A stretch of DNA of 64,000 nucleotides from Ascaphus truei (Eukaryota > Chordata > Amphibia > Anura > Ascaphidae). The stretch's first letter is position 1; every line of letters starts with the position of its first letter. Positions 10,006 through 19,016 of the stretch are shown one piece after another. The stretch covers positions 1-64,000 of the forward strand of contig WSYH01002492.1 of assembly GCA_036426205.1 (NCBI GenBank), read 5' to 3'. A program made the translations under genes and the position numbers. The notes below the pieces were generated by a model. That model was not told where the DNA came from. It worked only from the letters and a program-made list of their open reading frames with translations, and searched no databases.

Positions 10006-11439
10006 ATGGCCGGGCCGAGCCAGCCCACCACCGCTACAGAGCCACCCCCGGCGTTCCTGCCGCCTTACCCCCACGCGCCTTACCCCTACGCGCCTTACCC
10101 CTACGCGCCTTACGCCCACACGTCCCAAGCCCCCCCGTACGCACCGGCACATCACGCACACTACGCCCCTGCGCCGCATGCACCTGCACCCTACACACCA
10201 TACCCACCGGCGCCGCTAGCACCCACACACCACGCCCCGGCGCCTGGTGCACCCGCGCCAGACGCTCCTGGCGCGCCGGCACCAGCCTTGGATCCATCAA
10301 CAGCGGCCCCGCTGCCCCCGGCTGCGGGGTGCCTCCCAGTGTCCCGGGCACCTCCCCCGGTTGATGCACCAGCGACATTGGCGCTGGGGAGCGTCGCCGA
10401 TCCGGCAAGCAGCAACCGGAGCCGTGCAGCCGCCAAACGACCCAGGACCGGTCACCCAGGTGCACAGGCCGCAGGATCAGGTGAGCATGAAAATGCAGCA
10501 TTGGAAAGTAATGAGGATGATGTTGATGGTGATGTTAGCGATGGGGGGTCAGTGAGGTCAGGGTCGGACTGTGAGTCCCAGGGGTCAGACAGCGAGAATA
10601 GTGAGAGAGCGAGCAGCGAGTCAGACGCAAGCAGCGGCGCAGACAGCGACGAGACCCCAGGGGTAAAGCGCATTAGGAAACAGGTAGAGGCGTTGAGAAA
10701 GGCGGCAAAGCGGAGTAGGACAGATAAGGGAAAGCGCAAAGATAAAGGGGCGGCTTCCACCCACAGTGGGGAGGATTCGTTTGCAGTCGAAACTAGCCCC
10801 CTGTACACACACCTGCCCAGGAGAACACAGAGAGACATATGTAACAGGAAGTATGTGGATATGTTCAAGCTGTCAGTAAAGGGGCGAGCAGAGAGGAGAC
10901 GCGCGCGAGAGGCAGGCGAGAAAGGGCAGGTAGTGAGGAGTAACGCAAACTGGGTTATGGGTTTCATTGTGTTTGGGGACTGTTTCCTTTCAAAACATCC
11001 CAAGGAATTGCATAATGTGTTGAGATACATGAGTGTGATACAGAACATACATGACGAACACGGGGGGTCAGCGTGGCGGGATTATGACGAGCAGTTCAGG
11101 CACAGGTGGCAGGGAGATACACGGTTGAGTCTGGGGAAGATGGACATGGAATTGTGGATGAAGCTAGTGGGAAACACGAAACAAGGGGGTAACGCGCCCT
11201 TTCGCAAGGGGCCGGGCAGCCGGCCCGGGAGTCACTCAGCAAGCAGAGGCAGCAAAGGGGAGTGTTGGGCGTTTAACGACCTATACTGCAAAAGGGGGGA
11301 GAGTTGCAAGTACAAGCATGTGTGTAGCCAGTGCGGGGGTAGCCACCCCATTAAGAAATGCTTCAAAGCCCGGGGCAACCGCAGCCAGGCTAGAGGAAGG
11401 GAGGCACCTAACACAGGCCCCAACACCGGTCAGCCTTAG
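10006..11439 (+). CDS. Ngaro Gag-like nucleocapsid protein
   Basis: This is a 477-residue open frame starting MAGPSQPTT in a strong Kozak context. Residues 1-140 are Pro/Ala/Tyr-rich with short tandem PYAPYPYAPY repeats. Residues about 150-260 are acidic and Ser-rich, then basic (KRSRTDKGKRKDKG). A conserved-looking helical region follows (WVMGFIVFGDCFLSKHP, WRDYDEQFRHRW). The C-terminus has a CCCH finger and then a CCHC-like knuckle, CSQCGGSHPIKKC. By analogy with DIRS-like elements it should bind element RNA and form the particle. Its 3' end overlaps the RT frame. It appears intact, unlike the copy at 7667. Confidence 0.8.
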   Translation: MAGPSQPTTATEPPPAFLPPYPHAPYPYAPYPYAPYAHTSQAPPYAPAHHAHYAPAPHAPAPYTPYPPAPLAPTHHAPAPGAPAPDAPGAPAPALDPSTAAPLPPAAGCLPVSRAPPPVDAPATLALGSVADPASSNRSRAAAKRPRTGHPGAQAAGSGEHENAALESNEDDVDGDVSDGGSVRSGSDCESQGSDSENSERASSESDASSGADSDETPGVKRIRKQVEALRKAAKRSRTDKGKRKDKGAASTHSGEDSFAVETSPLYTHLPRRTQRDICNRKYVDMFKLSVKGRAERRRAREAGEKGQVVRSNANWVMGFIVFGDCFLSKHPKELHNVLRYMSVIQNIHDEHGGSAWRDYDEQFRHRWQGDTRLSLGKMDMELWMKLVGNTKQGGNAPFRKGPGSRPGSHSASRGSKGECWAFNDLYCKRGESCKYKHVCSQCGGSHPIKKCFKARGNRSQARGREAPNTGPNTGQP

Positions 11440-13197
11440 CAGGCTAAGCTATTGGTTAAGGGGGTACCCCGACCGGGAAAAAGCAAGGTTCCTTGAAGGG
11501 GGGTTTAGTAAGGGGTTTCACATACCAGTGGGGGGGGTGGTACAAGCTAGGGGTGTTAGCCGGAATTTAAAATCCGCTGCAACACACAGACACATAGTTA
11601 AAGGAAAAATAGAGAAAGAGATAAAATTGGGGCGTATGGCGGGCCCATTCGCATCCCCCCCTATCGCCCAGTTAATTATTTCCCCGCTGGGTGTAGTGCC
11701 AAAAAAGGACCCGGGCAAATTCAGGCTAATACAACACCTGTCATACCCAAGGGGGGTCGGTGAATGATGCTATAGACCCGGAGCTATGCCGGGTACAATA
11801 CCAATCATTTGACACCGCCATAGGGATAATTAAAGCATGTGGGGAGGGAGCACTATTGGCAAAAATTGACATAGAATCAGCCTTCCGGCTGTTACCTTTA
11901 GCCCCCAGCAGCTTCAGATTCACAGGGTGTAAATTTGAGGGCGCGTATTACATCGATAAATGTCTCCCCATGGGTTGCGCCATTTCATGCGCCTACTTTG
12001 AGGCGTTTAGTACTTTCTTGCACTGGTGCATAGTCAGTAAGACGGGGACTAGCACAGTTGCGCACTATCTGGATGACTTCCTGCTGGTGGGTCCCCCGGG
12101 TTCACTGCAGTGCAACAGTTTGCTGGAGAGTACTAAGGGGATCATGAGGGAATTGGGGGTTCCCATAGCAGAGGCGAAAACCGAGGGCCCAACAGAAATC
12201 CTGTCATTCCTCGGCATAGAGATTGACACGCTGGCGAGGGAATCACGCTTACCCGCAGACAAGGTCAGGAAGCTTAGAATGAGCCTAGGTCAGGTCAGGG
12301 AGGCCAGGAAGGTGACCCTGAAACAAATGCAGTCACTGCTGGGTCTGCTAAACTTCACCTGCAGAGTAATCCCCATGGGCAGGATATTTAACCGCAGGTT
12401 AGAAAGGGCCACGGCGGGGGTAAAAAAGCCCCAACACCATATCCGAATCACCAAGGAGCTTAGGGCAGACCTGGAGGTATGGGGGGTTTTTCTCAGGGAG
12501 TTTAATGGGAGAAGGCTGTGGGTTACGGACGGCGAGACCAGCGACGCCCTGCAATTATTTACTGATGCGTCAGGGGGGCACGGGTTCGGGGCATACTTTA
12601 GAGGGGAGTGGTGTGCGGGTCCATGGCCAGCTGACTGGGTGGAGACAGGGCTAACTAAGAACATGGCTTTCCTGGAGTTGTTCCCCATTGTAGTAGCGGT
12701 AGAGTTATGGAGCAAGGAATTAGCAAACAAGCACATAATATTCTGGTCAGACAATTTGGGGGTAGTGGACGCGGTGAACGGCCTATCGGCTACATCACCA
12801 CCAGTGATAAGGTTGTTGCGNNNNNNNNNNNNNNNNNNNNNNNNNNNNNNTGGCTTTCCTGGAGTTGTTCCCCATTGTAGTAGCGGTAGAGTTATGGGCC
12901 AAGGAGTTAGCGAACAAGCATATAATATTCTGGTCAGACAATTTGGGGGTAGTGGACGCGGTGAACGGCCTATCGGCTACGTCACCACCAGTGATAAGGT
13001 TGTTGCGCAGGCTGGTCCTGCAGTGCATGCTGGGGAACATAAACTTTAAGGCAAAGCATATCCCCGGGAAGCTTAATGTGATTGCAGACGCGCTATCCCG
13101 CTTTAACTGGCCGGCATTTAGGCGGGCAGCCCCAGACGCGCGGGAAAGAGGTCTGACCTGCCCCAATTATCTGTACCAGCTAGGGCAGAGGGAGTGA
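11430..13197 (+). pseudogene. Ngaro RT-RNase H, frameshifted and interrupted by an assembly gap
   Basis: The RT carries FHIPVGG, SPLGVVPKKD, AKIDIESAFRLLP and catalytic HYLDDFLLVG (about 12061-12090). The RNase H part has LFTDASGG, an ELFPIVVAVE acidic motif, FWSDNLGVVD and NVIADALSRF, so all four acidic positions are visible. A G-run near 11750 has two bases fewer than the first copy and shifts the frame. An N gap at 12821-12850 is followed by a second copy of the FWSDN region. With these repaired it would be one polypeptide whose stop overlaps the recombinase start (TGATG). Homopolymer sequencing error is as likely as real decay. Confidence 0.85.
12821..12850. other. Assembly gap (30 N) with duplicated flanks
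   Basis: The ~158 bp before the gap (about 12663-12820) recur after it (12851-13008) with a few substitutions, e.g. TGGAGCAAGGAATT versus TGGGCCAAGGAGTT. Two haplotypes or two element copies were probably abutted here. Confidence 0.9.
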
Positions 13198-14087
13198 TGG
13201 CCTTGGTGCAGCAATCGCTAGCCCCCCGCACGTGGAAGACGTATAACAACGCATGGCGGCAATGGCGCAGTTTCAGGAAGGCCTCCAAGGGGAGTGGTAA
13301 GGTTAGCAGAACCCATCAGCTAATCAATTTCTTACTTACCCAGAAGCGGGCGGGCATGTCACGGGCTAAGGCGGGTGGTACGCTAGCGGGTATCGCCTTT
13401 TTCCTGAAGTTGGGGGGGCAGACAGACATCACCAAGGATTTCCTCCTCAGGCAGATACTGATCGTGTGGGGCAGAGGGGAGTGCAAGCGGGGAGATAAGA
13501 GGGAGCCGGTAACGGTGGAGAGGTTACAGAGCTTGAACCAGGCAGCAGAGTCAGTATGCGCAGGACCGTTCGAAATAAATTTATTTAAAGCGGCTTTCAC
13601 TTTTGCCTTTTTTGGAGCCTTTAGAGTAGGGGAACTTGTAGTAGCGTCAAAAACTAGCAGGAACACTGGCCTATTGCTGGGAAACGTGATTATAGGGGAG
13701 GAGACAGTAGCATGCCGCATACACAGGTCAAAAACTGACCAAGCAGGGAAAGGGGCCTGGGTGCACCTGAGACGGCAGGAGAATAGGAGGGTGTGCCCTG
13801 TGAGGGCGGCAAAGCGCTACGCCAGGCACCGACCGCAAGGGGGCGAGGTTTTCCTGTCACATAAAGATTCAACACCCCTAACAAAGTTTCAGTTCAACAG
13901 GATCTTTAAGCGTTGCCTGGAGGCAGGAGGCATAGATGCCACCAATTTCGGGACCCACTCGTTTCGGATTGGGGCAGCAACGGTAGCCTCCGAGCGGGGG
14001 CTGCCTATAGCACAGATTAAGGAACTGGGGAGGTGGAAGTCAAACGCCTACAAAGGGTACATTAGGTCCAAGCAAGGGGGTAATTAG
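13197..14087 (+). CDS. Ngaro tyrosine recombinase
   Basis: This is a phage-integrase-family tyrosine recombinase of about 296 residues. An N-terminal core-binding-like domain (APRTWKTYNNAWRQWRSF) is followed by the catalytic domain: first arginine in FFGAFRVGELV, the beta-hairpin lysine in HRSKTDQ, the HxxR box HSFRIGAATVA, GRWKSNAYKGY and the catalytic tyrosine in YKGYIR. It would join the circular element DNA to the target by recombination rather than by DDE integrase. The ATG overlaps the RT stop as TGATG. The frame is complete and ends immediately before the SGNH frame (TAGATG). It appears intact. Confidence 0.9.
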   Translation: MALVQQSLAPRTWKTYNNAWRQWRSFRKASKGSGKVSRTHQLINFLLTQKRAGMSRAKAGGTLAGIAFFLKLGGQTDITKDFLLRQILIVWGRGECKRGDKREPVTVERLQSLNQAAESVCAGPFEINLFKAAFTFAFFGAFRVGELVVASKTSRNTGLLLGNVIIGEETVACRIHRSKTDQAGKGAWVHLRRQENRRVCPVRAAKRYARHRPQGGEVFLSHKDSTPLTKFQFNRIFKRCLEAGGIDATNFGTHSFRIGAATVASERGLPIAQIKELGRWKSNAYKGYIRSKQGGN

Positions 14088-14942
14088 ATGATCGTGCGGT
14101 TTTCTAACATGTTTTCTGTCTTCACAGTGGGCGATGCAGGCGCAGCGCGGGAAGTCTGGCTGATCGGTCATTCTTTCATGTTCTGGCCCCGGGAGCGGGC
14201 GGCGAGCACGCTGGGTCTGCAGCTGGGAATCCCACGAGAGAGCATGGAAATACGATGGCTGGGTAAGAGAGGGATGCGCTGGAGAGACTTGGTGCCGACC
14301 ATCACAAGCGCGCTAGCAGTCTATGGCAGGAAGCCCCACGTGATAATGATCCACCTGGGCGGGAACGACATGGTGGCCACCAAGTCTTTAGACTTAATCC
14401 TCCAGATACGCGCTGACTGCGCCAGACTTAAAGCCCTCTGGGGCGACACAGTCATTATTTGGTCGGAGATTATACCCCGGCTGGTATGGAGGGGGGCACG
14501 CAGTTGGGTCGGCATAGAAAAGGAAAGGCGAGAAGTTAACAGAGACATCCGTAATTTCATCCTCTCTTGTGGGGGGCTGACGGTGAAGCATGGGGAATTC
14601 GAAGACAGGGGGCGCAGCTGGCACAGTAAGGACGGGGTGCACCTAACAGACGAGGGCCTGGATATTTTTATTGATAACATGCGCGGGCCTTTGCAAGCGA
14701 TCAGCAGCCAGGGTTTAGGGTCACAGCTTGGTGTGTGGGGTGAGTCCCCAGTAAGTGGCCTTAATGGGTCCTCCGGGTGGCGGAACTGTCAGGCCAGTCA
14801 TCGTAGGGACACCGTAAATACCCGAAATGGGGCTCCACCCGATGCGGATGGGCCGCCAGGTAACGGTCCCCCTGAAAAGATCGTGCGGGCTGGAGGCGCC
14901 GACGCAGGCGGTCGGTCGCTGTACCCCTGGCACCAATCTTAG
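14088..14942 (+). CDS. SGNH (GDSL-type) hydrolase-like ORF of the Ngaro element
   Basis: This is a 284-residue frame. SGNH blocks are visible: the nucleophile region WLIGHSFMF near residue 26-34 (GHS instead of the usual GDS), LGGNDM with the conserved Gly and Asn near residue 90, and DGVHLTDEG with the Asp/His pair near residue 185. The C-terminal ~90 residues have no clear fold. Such hydrolases are known as accessory domains in vertebrate Ngaro elements; the substrate is unknown. The start codon directly abuts the recombinase stop. A splice-acceptor-like tract lies just before the domain, so expression may be by splicing rather than from this ATG. Confidence 0.75.
   Translation: MIVRFSNMFSVFTVGDAGAAREVWLIGHSFMFWPRERAASTLGLQLGIPRESMEIRWLGKRGMRWRDLVPTITSALAVYGRKPHVIMIHLGGNDMVATKSLDLILQIRADCARLKALWGDTVIIWSEIIPRLVWRGARSWVGIEKERREVNRDIRNFILSCGGLTVKHGEFEDRGRSWHSKDGVHLTDEGLDIFIDNMRGPLQAISSQGLGSQLGVWGESPVSGLNGSSGWRNCQASHRRDTVNTRNGAPPDADGPPGNGPPEKIVRAGGADAGGRSLYPWHQS
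14108..14128 (+). promoter_or_regulatory. Candidate splice acceptor before the SGNH domain
   Basis: A pyrimidine tract TTTTCTGTCTTCACAG ends at 14127, just upstream of the first SGNH block. A spliced RNA could express the hydrolase separately. No donor was identified. Confidence 0.35.
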
Positions 14943-15299
14943 GTAGCTGGGCTCTATCCTATGCGGGTAGGCCCAGACGGCCATGAAAAGGGGGACCTAG
15001 GGTGAACGGATGACGGGGCCGTGAGTAAGGGGCGAGAGTGTCCATCACGGCGGAGAGTGTGTCTCCCGTGTTGACGGTAGAATAAGGCGGGCGGAGGAGG
15101 GCTCCTCCCGCCGGAAGATACCGAGAATAGGGACGACAAAGGACTAAGTTTATGGCTGACAGTTATTTGATAGTATTGTTAAACAATAAAGCTGTGACCA
15201 TTTTTACTTCCACAAAAACTGTGTCGTCTAAATTTGTATGGTGGGGTCGGCAAACCACGCGGTAGGCACTCTAGGCCGTTATGATGTCTCCCGTGTGAA

Positions 15300-15660
15300 G
15301 CTCGAGAGTTAGATCTGGAAGAAAGCAGTATAGGTTATTTCGGTGTAGGTATATAGGGCAGTTAAGATATATAGGGTAAATAAGAGATCCAGATCCAGTG
15401 TGAGTGTGAGAGAGTGTGGGTGACAGACAGAGAGAGAGAGAGTGGTTGCGAGAGCAAGAGAGAGAGAGAGAGGGTGCGACAGAGGGTGACAGAGACAGGG
15501 AGAGGGTGACAGAGACAGGGAGAGGGTGACAGACAGAAACACACACTCACTCACAGACACACACACACTCACAGACACACTCACACACACTCACTCACAG
15601 ACACACACTCACAGACACACACACTCACAGACACAAACACTCACAGACACACACACACAT
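15300..15660. repeat. Compound GA / GACAGA / CACA microsatellite
   Basis: GAGAGA blocks, then GGGTGACAGAGACA repeats, then (CACTCACAGACA)n. Open frames in it are low-complexity artefacts. Confidence 0.95.
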
Positions 15661-16887
15661 GTGGTTGACTGTGTGGGTATTCATTGAAAGGGAGGGGGCC
15701 CACCTGTGCGGCAGTTCATCCAGCCGGGCGGGAGGTGCGGTTGGTCGGTCAGCCTGTGTGGTAGGTCGGGCAGCCGGGTGGGAGGGGTGGGAGGGGCGCT
15801 GTAAGGAAGCAGGAAGCGTGCTCCTTACTCACCCGCGGCTCTGTCTGGGTCTCCCGCGGCTCGCATAGACTCCTTTCCCATGGCGCCAAGCTCCGGTCCT
15901 CCTATGCGCGCGCGCGCACGTCAAGTCTTCTCTTCTGCCCTCGGTTCAGGGCGTGGGTCCGCGCACGCAGCTGCTGACACTGCCACAGGGAGGCGCGGCC
16001 ACACAGGGGCGCACCAACCCTTTAAAGAGACAGTACCCTTTTTCAATGCCACTATACAATGCACCAATACTTCTAGGATTTATAGCTCCTCCTCCAGGAA
16101 CTCATCTAGACCTATCCCTGTCTCAGCCTGGCCCATTCACACACCCCCACCTTACTACTCGGCTATTGGTTCCTCATACCTACATATACCCTCCAGATTC
16201 ATTAACTCATCGGCTGAGCATAGAACCAGTTGTTCTCATCACTCTCTGCCTCCCTAGTTCTGTTCCACAGATTTCCTCGTGTACCGGACCGGCTTCTGCT
16301 ACGTCTTCCTGCACCTCTGGCATCCCAAACTCGGCATACGGCATCACGACTCTCCTCATCTCTGGCATTCGGATTCTGGCTTACGGTAAACGACAACGTC
16401 TCTCTCTCTAACCCTGGACTTGGCTACCGCATCCTCTACCATCCGTACCTCTCCTACCCCGATCCCGGAATCCCAGACCATTCTTCAATCAAGACGTGCC
16501 CTCGTGGCTGTGGGTGGCGTAATTACATTTCCCACCTCAGCACCGCAGTCCCGTCTCGTTTGTGGTGAGCACATCCTGACAGGCGGGAGGTCTTTTAGCC
16601 GGGCGGGAGGTGCGGGCGGGAGGTGCAGGTAGGAGGTGCGTGAGGTCGGGAGGGAGGCCATGCGGGCGGGCGAGCCGGCGCCAGGATCCAATGGTGGCTC
16701 GTGCTCCTCAGCTCCTTGACGCTGCATGATGTCATGACGTCACGAGCGTCATGTTGGCATGGCATCGCGGCGTCTGACCCCGCGTGGCCATTGCAGTTGG
16801 AGAAGGAGCCAAATAATGGCCTCACATAGCACGAGCAGGGAAAATTGCATGCGCTGCTTGGGCGGCCATGAGGAGGTCGCCACGGGG
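15661..16887. other. Unclassified GC-rich sequence
   Basis: No gene was recognised. It contains GGGCGGGAGGTGCGG-type repeats at both ends (about 15725-15790 and 16590-16660), suggesting an inserted or duplicated block between related flanks. Confidence 0.3.
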
Positions 16888-16929
16888 TCAAATCCAGTCG
16901 CCAGGGGCGTGCGGATTTGTCGAACACTG
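16888..16929. mobile_element. Terminal fragment of the 156-bp hAT-like MITE family
   Basis: It ends TTTGTCGAACACTG and has a preceding AAATCCAGTCGCC...GGGGCG segment, matching the right end of the intact copy at 38493-38648. The minisatellite starts directly after it. Confidence 0.6.
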
Positions 16930-17164
16930 TGTATGTGTATACCGGTATTACCTCTCTGTACATGTATGTGTGCGGTATTACCTCTCTGGACATGTGTTTG
17001 TATACTGGTATTACCTCTCTGTACATGTATGTGTGCGGTATTACCTCTCTGTACATGTATGTGTATACTGGTATTACCTCTCTGTACAGGTATGTGTGTA
17101 CCGGTATTACCTCTCTGTACATGTATGTGTATACCGGTATTACCTCTCTGTACATGTATGTGTA
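16930..17164. repeat. 30/33-bp minisatellite, left part
   Basis: About eight units of GGTATTACCTCTCTGTACAT plus GTATGTGTATACC or a GTGTGC variant. Most units are 33 or 30 bp, so several frames stay open across the array. Confidence 0.95.
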
Positions 17165-17371
17165 CAGATAGTCCTCGTTATCCATTGTTTCACTTTTCAA
17201 CGAATGGCTTATCCAACGCTTTACACTGCAACCCCATGGGCCATTCTTCGACGCCGGAATGCGTTATCCGACGCTCACCGCCACTGATTAACATGGGACT
17301 CACTTTACAACGGTTTCACTATCCAACGCTACTTCCAGAACGGATTCTGTTGGATAACCGAGGACTGCCTG
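17165..17371. mobile_element. Tigger/pogo-like MITE (207 bp) inserted in the minisatellite
   Basis: The ends are CAGATAGTCCTCGTTATCCA and the complement of CAGGCAGTCCTCGGTTATCC, i.e. CAG...CTG termini with ~20-bp inverted repeats. TA dinucleotides flank it on both sides (17163-17164, 17372-17373). The TA target and terminus type fit the Tigger/pogo group of mariner-like elements. The interior is non-coding. Confidence 0.75.
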
Positions 17372-17990
17372 TATACCGGGATTACCTCTGTGTACCTGTA
17401 TGTGTATGCCGGTATTACCTCTCGGTACATGTATGTGTGTGGTATTACCTCTCTGTACATGTATGTGTGCGGTATTACCTCTCTGTGGATGTGTATGTGT
17501 ATACCGGTATTACCTCTCTGTACATGTATGTATATGCCGGTATTACGTCTCTGTACATCTATGTGTATGCTGGTATTACCTCTCTGTACATGTATGTGTA
17601 TACCGGTATTACCTCTCTGTACATGTATGTGTATGCCGGTATTACCTCTCTGGGCATGTATGTGTCCGGTATTACCTCTCTGTACATGTATGTGTGCGGT
17701 ATTACCTCTCTGTACATGTATGTGTGCGGTATTACCTCTCTGTACATGTATATGTCCGGTATTACCTCTCTGTACATGTATGTGCATGCCGGTATAACCT
17801 CTCTGTACATATATGTGCATGCTGGTATTACCTCTCTGTACATGTATGTGTATGCCGGTATTACCTCTCTGGGCATGTATGTGTATACTGGTATTACCTC
17901 TCTGTACATGTATGTGTCCGGTATTACCTCTCTGTACATGTATGTGTATACCACTATTTCCTCTCTGTACATGTATGTTGTGATACCATC
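17372..17990. repeat. 30/33-bp minisatellite, right part
   Basis: About twenty units of the same repeat with CC, TGCC and TGC spacer variants. Units are nearly identical, implying recent expansion. Confidence 0.95.
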
Positions 17991-18654
17991 ACTGTCCTCT
18001 AGGGGCTGGAACAGTGCAGTAAGTGTGCTTTCCAGTCCACAGAGAGTTAATTCCTCAAAGAGAAGCCAGCAGCAGCTGCTAACTAACGAGTTAATCAACC
18101 TGGTCTGAGTGAACAAATAAGTGGTTTAAAAGACAGACTGAAAGCTGCTATGCTGAGAGACTGGTTTCCCCAGAGAAGGGGGGGAGGGGGGCATAGAAGA
18201 AACCAGCGTCAGACTTAAGAGACACGATCGGCGACTATATATTATATTTGAAGTCGGTAAAAATTGGATCGGAAGAAAAATTCTTGCAAACACATCAAAG
18301 CAAAAATCCTGCCAGCTTTATCTGTAGCCTGATTGTGGAAATCAATATAGCCAGCGCTCAATGGGTTAATCCTAGTTGTAGTCCTGGAATAAAAGGAGAA
18401 CTCTGATACCATGGCTACAGCAATATGATAACTTACTGAATCCTGTTAAGTCCACAGGACACATTATGGATAGGCCTCAGCTTCATTGATCCATCTTTCA
18501 AAGCGAACCGTTTCTCTTCATATTTTATACTCTTGTGAGAGTGAAGGCAAATTCTGGGATCTTTTGTGAAGAGCAGAGTTATGTAAAGTAGCCGGCGAAA
18601 AATAACAACATCAACGTAAAAGATTCACTCATCAGAACGCCCTCCTACTGTCTC
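17991..18654. other. Unclassified sequence
   Basis: No coding, RNA or repeat structure was recognised. Confidence 0.3.
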
Positions 18655-18815
18655 TCCCTACTTACCACTTAGATTGTAAGCTCTTTGGGGCAGGGACTCC
18701 TTTTCCTAATGTTACATGTATGTACAGTATGTAACGCTTATTCCTATTATTACGCCACGTGTATTACTGCTGGAAAGCGCGATGTCCATGGATGGCGCTA
18801 TATAAATAAAGATAT
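18655..18815 (+). mobile_element. SINE/LINE2-like 3' tail
   Basis: It contains TTGTAAGCTCTTTGGGGCAG early and GGCGCTATATAAATAA at the end, the familiar vertebrate L2-type SINE tail. A second copy lies at 63736-63890 and a related tail in the SINE at 62085. Confidence 0.6.
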
Positions 18816-19016
18816 GCAGTGGCGAGAAAAAGTTTGCGAACCCCAATGATAATGAGGAAATTGCATCGTTTTTCCATGATAACCTTCTTGAATCAAAACC
18901 CAGTCTTTTCTTCAATAGGGTTTATATTGACCAATTCCCTGTCTTTTGAAACAAAATGAAGTGTGAATTAGACAAACGATGAGTAATTAAGAGTCAGGGT
19001 ATGTGAAAAAGTAAGT
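18816..19016. mobile_element. MITE with inverted GTGGCGAGAAAAAGTTTG / AAAAAGTAAGTG ends
   Basis: The left end CAGTGGCGAGAAAAAGTTTG and the right-end AGGGTATGTGAAAAAGTAAG are partly complementary, consistent with a short DNA transposon. Superfamily uncertain. Confidence 0.45.

Larger units (their letters stand above)
9988..15230 (+). mobile_element. Ngaro-type tyrosine-recombinase retrotransposon, near full length
   Basis: Gene order is gag, RT-RNase H, tyrosine recombinase, SGNH hydrolase, followed by an untranslated tail with AATAAA near 15186. The combination of DIRS-type RT/RNase H, tyrosine recombinase and an SGNH hydrolase fits vertebrate Ngaro elements. No protease or DDE integrase is present, as expected for this order. 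I could not delimit the split direct repeats typical of Ngaro, so the 3' boundary is approximate. An N gap and a local duplication interrupt the RNase H region. Confidence 0.85.

Noticed and set aside
16759..18108. A 449-codon open frame of ITSLYMYVYTG-type repeats
   Set aside because: It is the 30/33-bp minisatellite read in frame; the minus strand and other frames are equally open, and no start context or non-repeat domain supports a gene.
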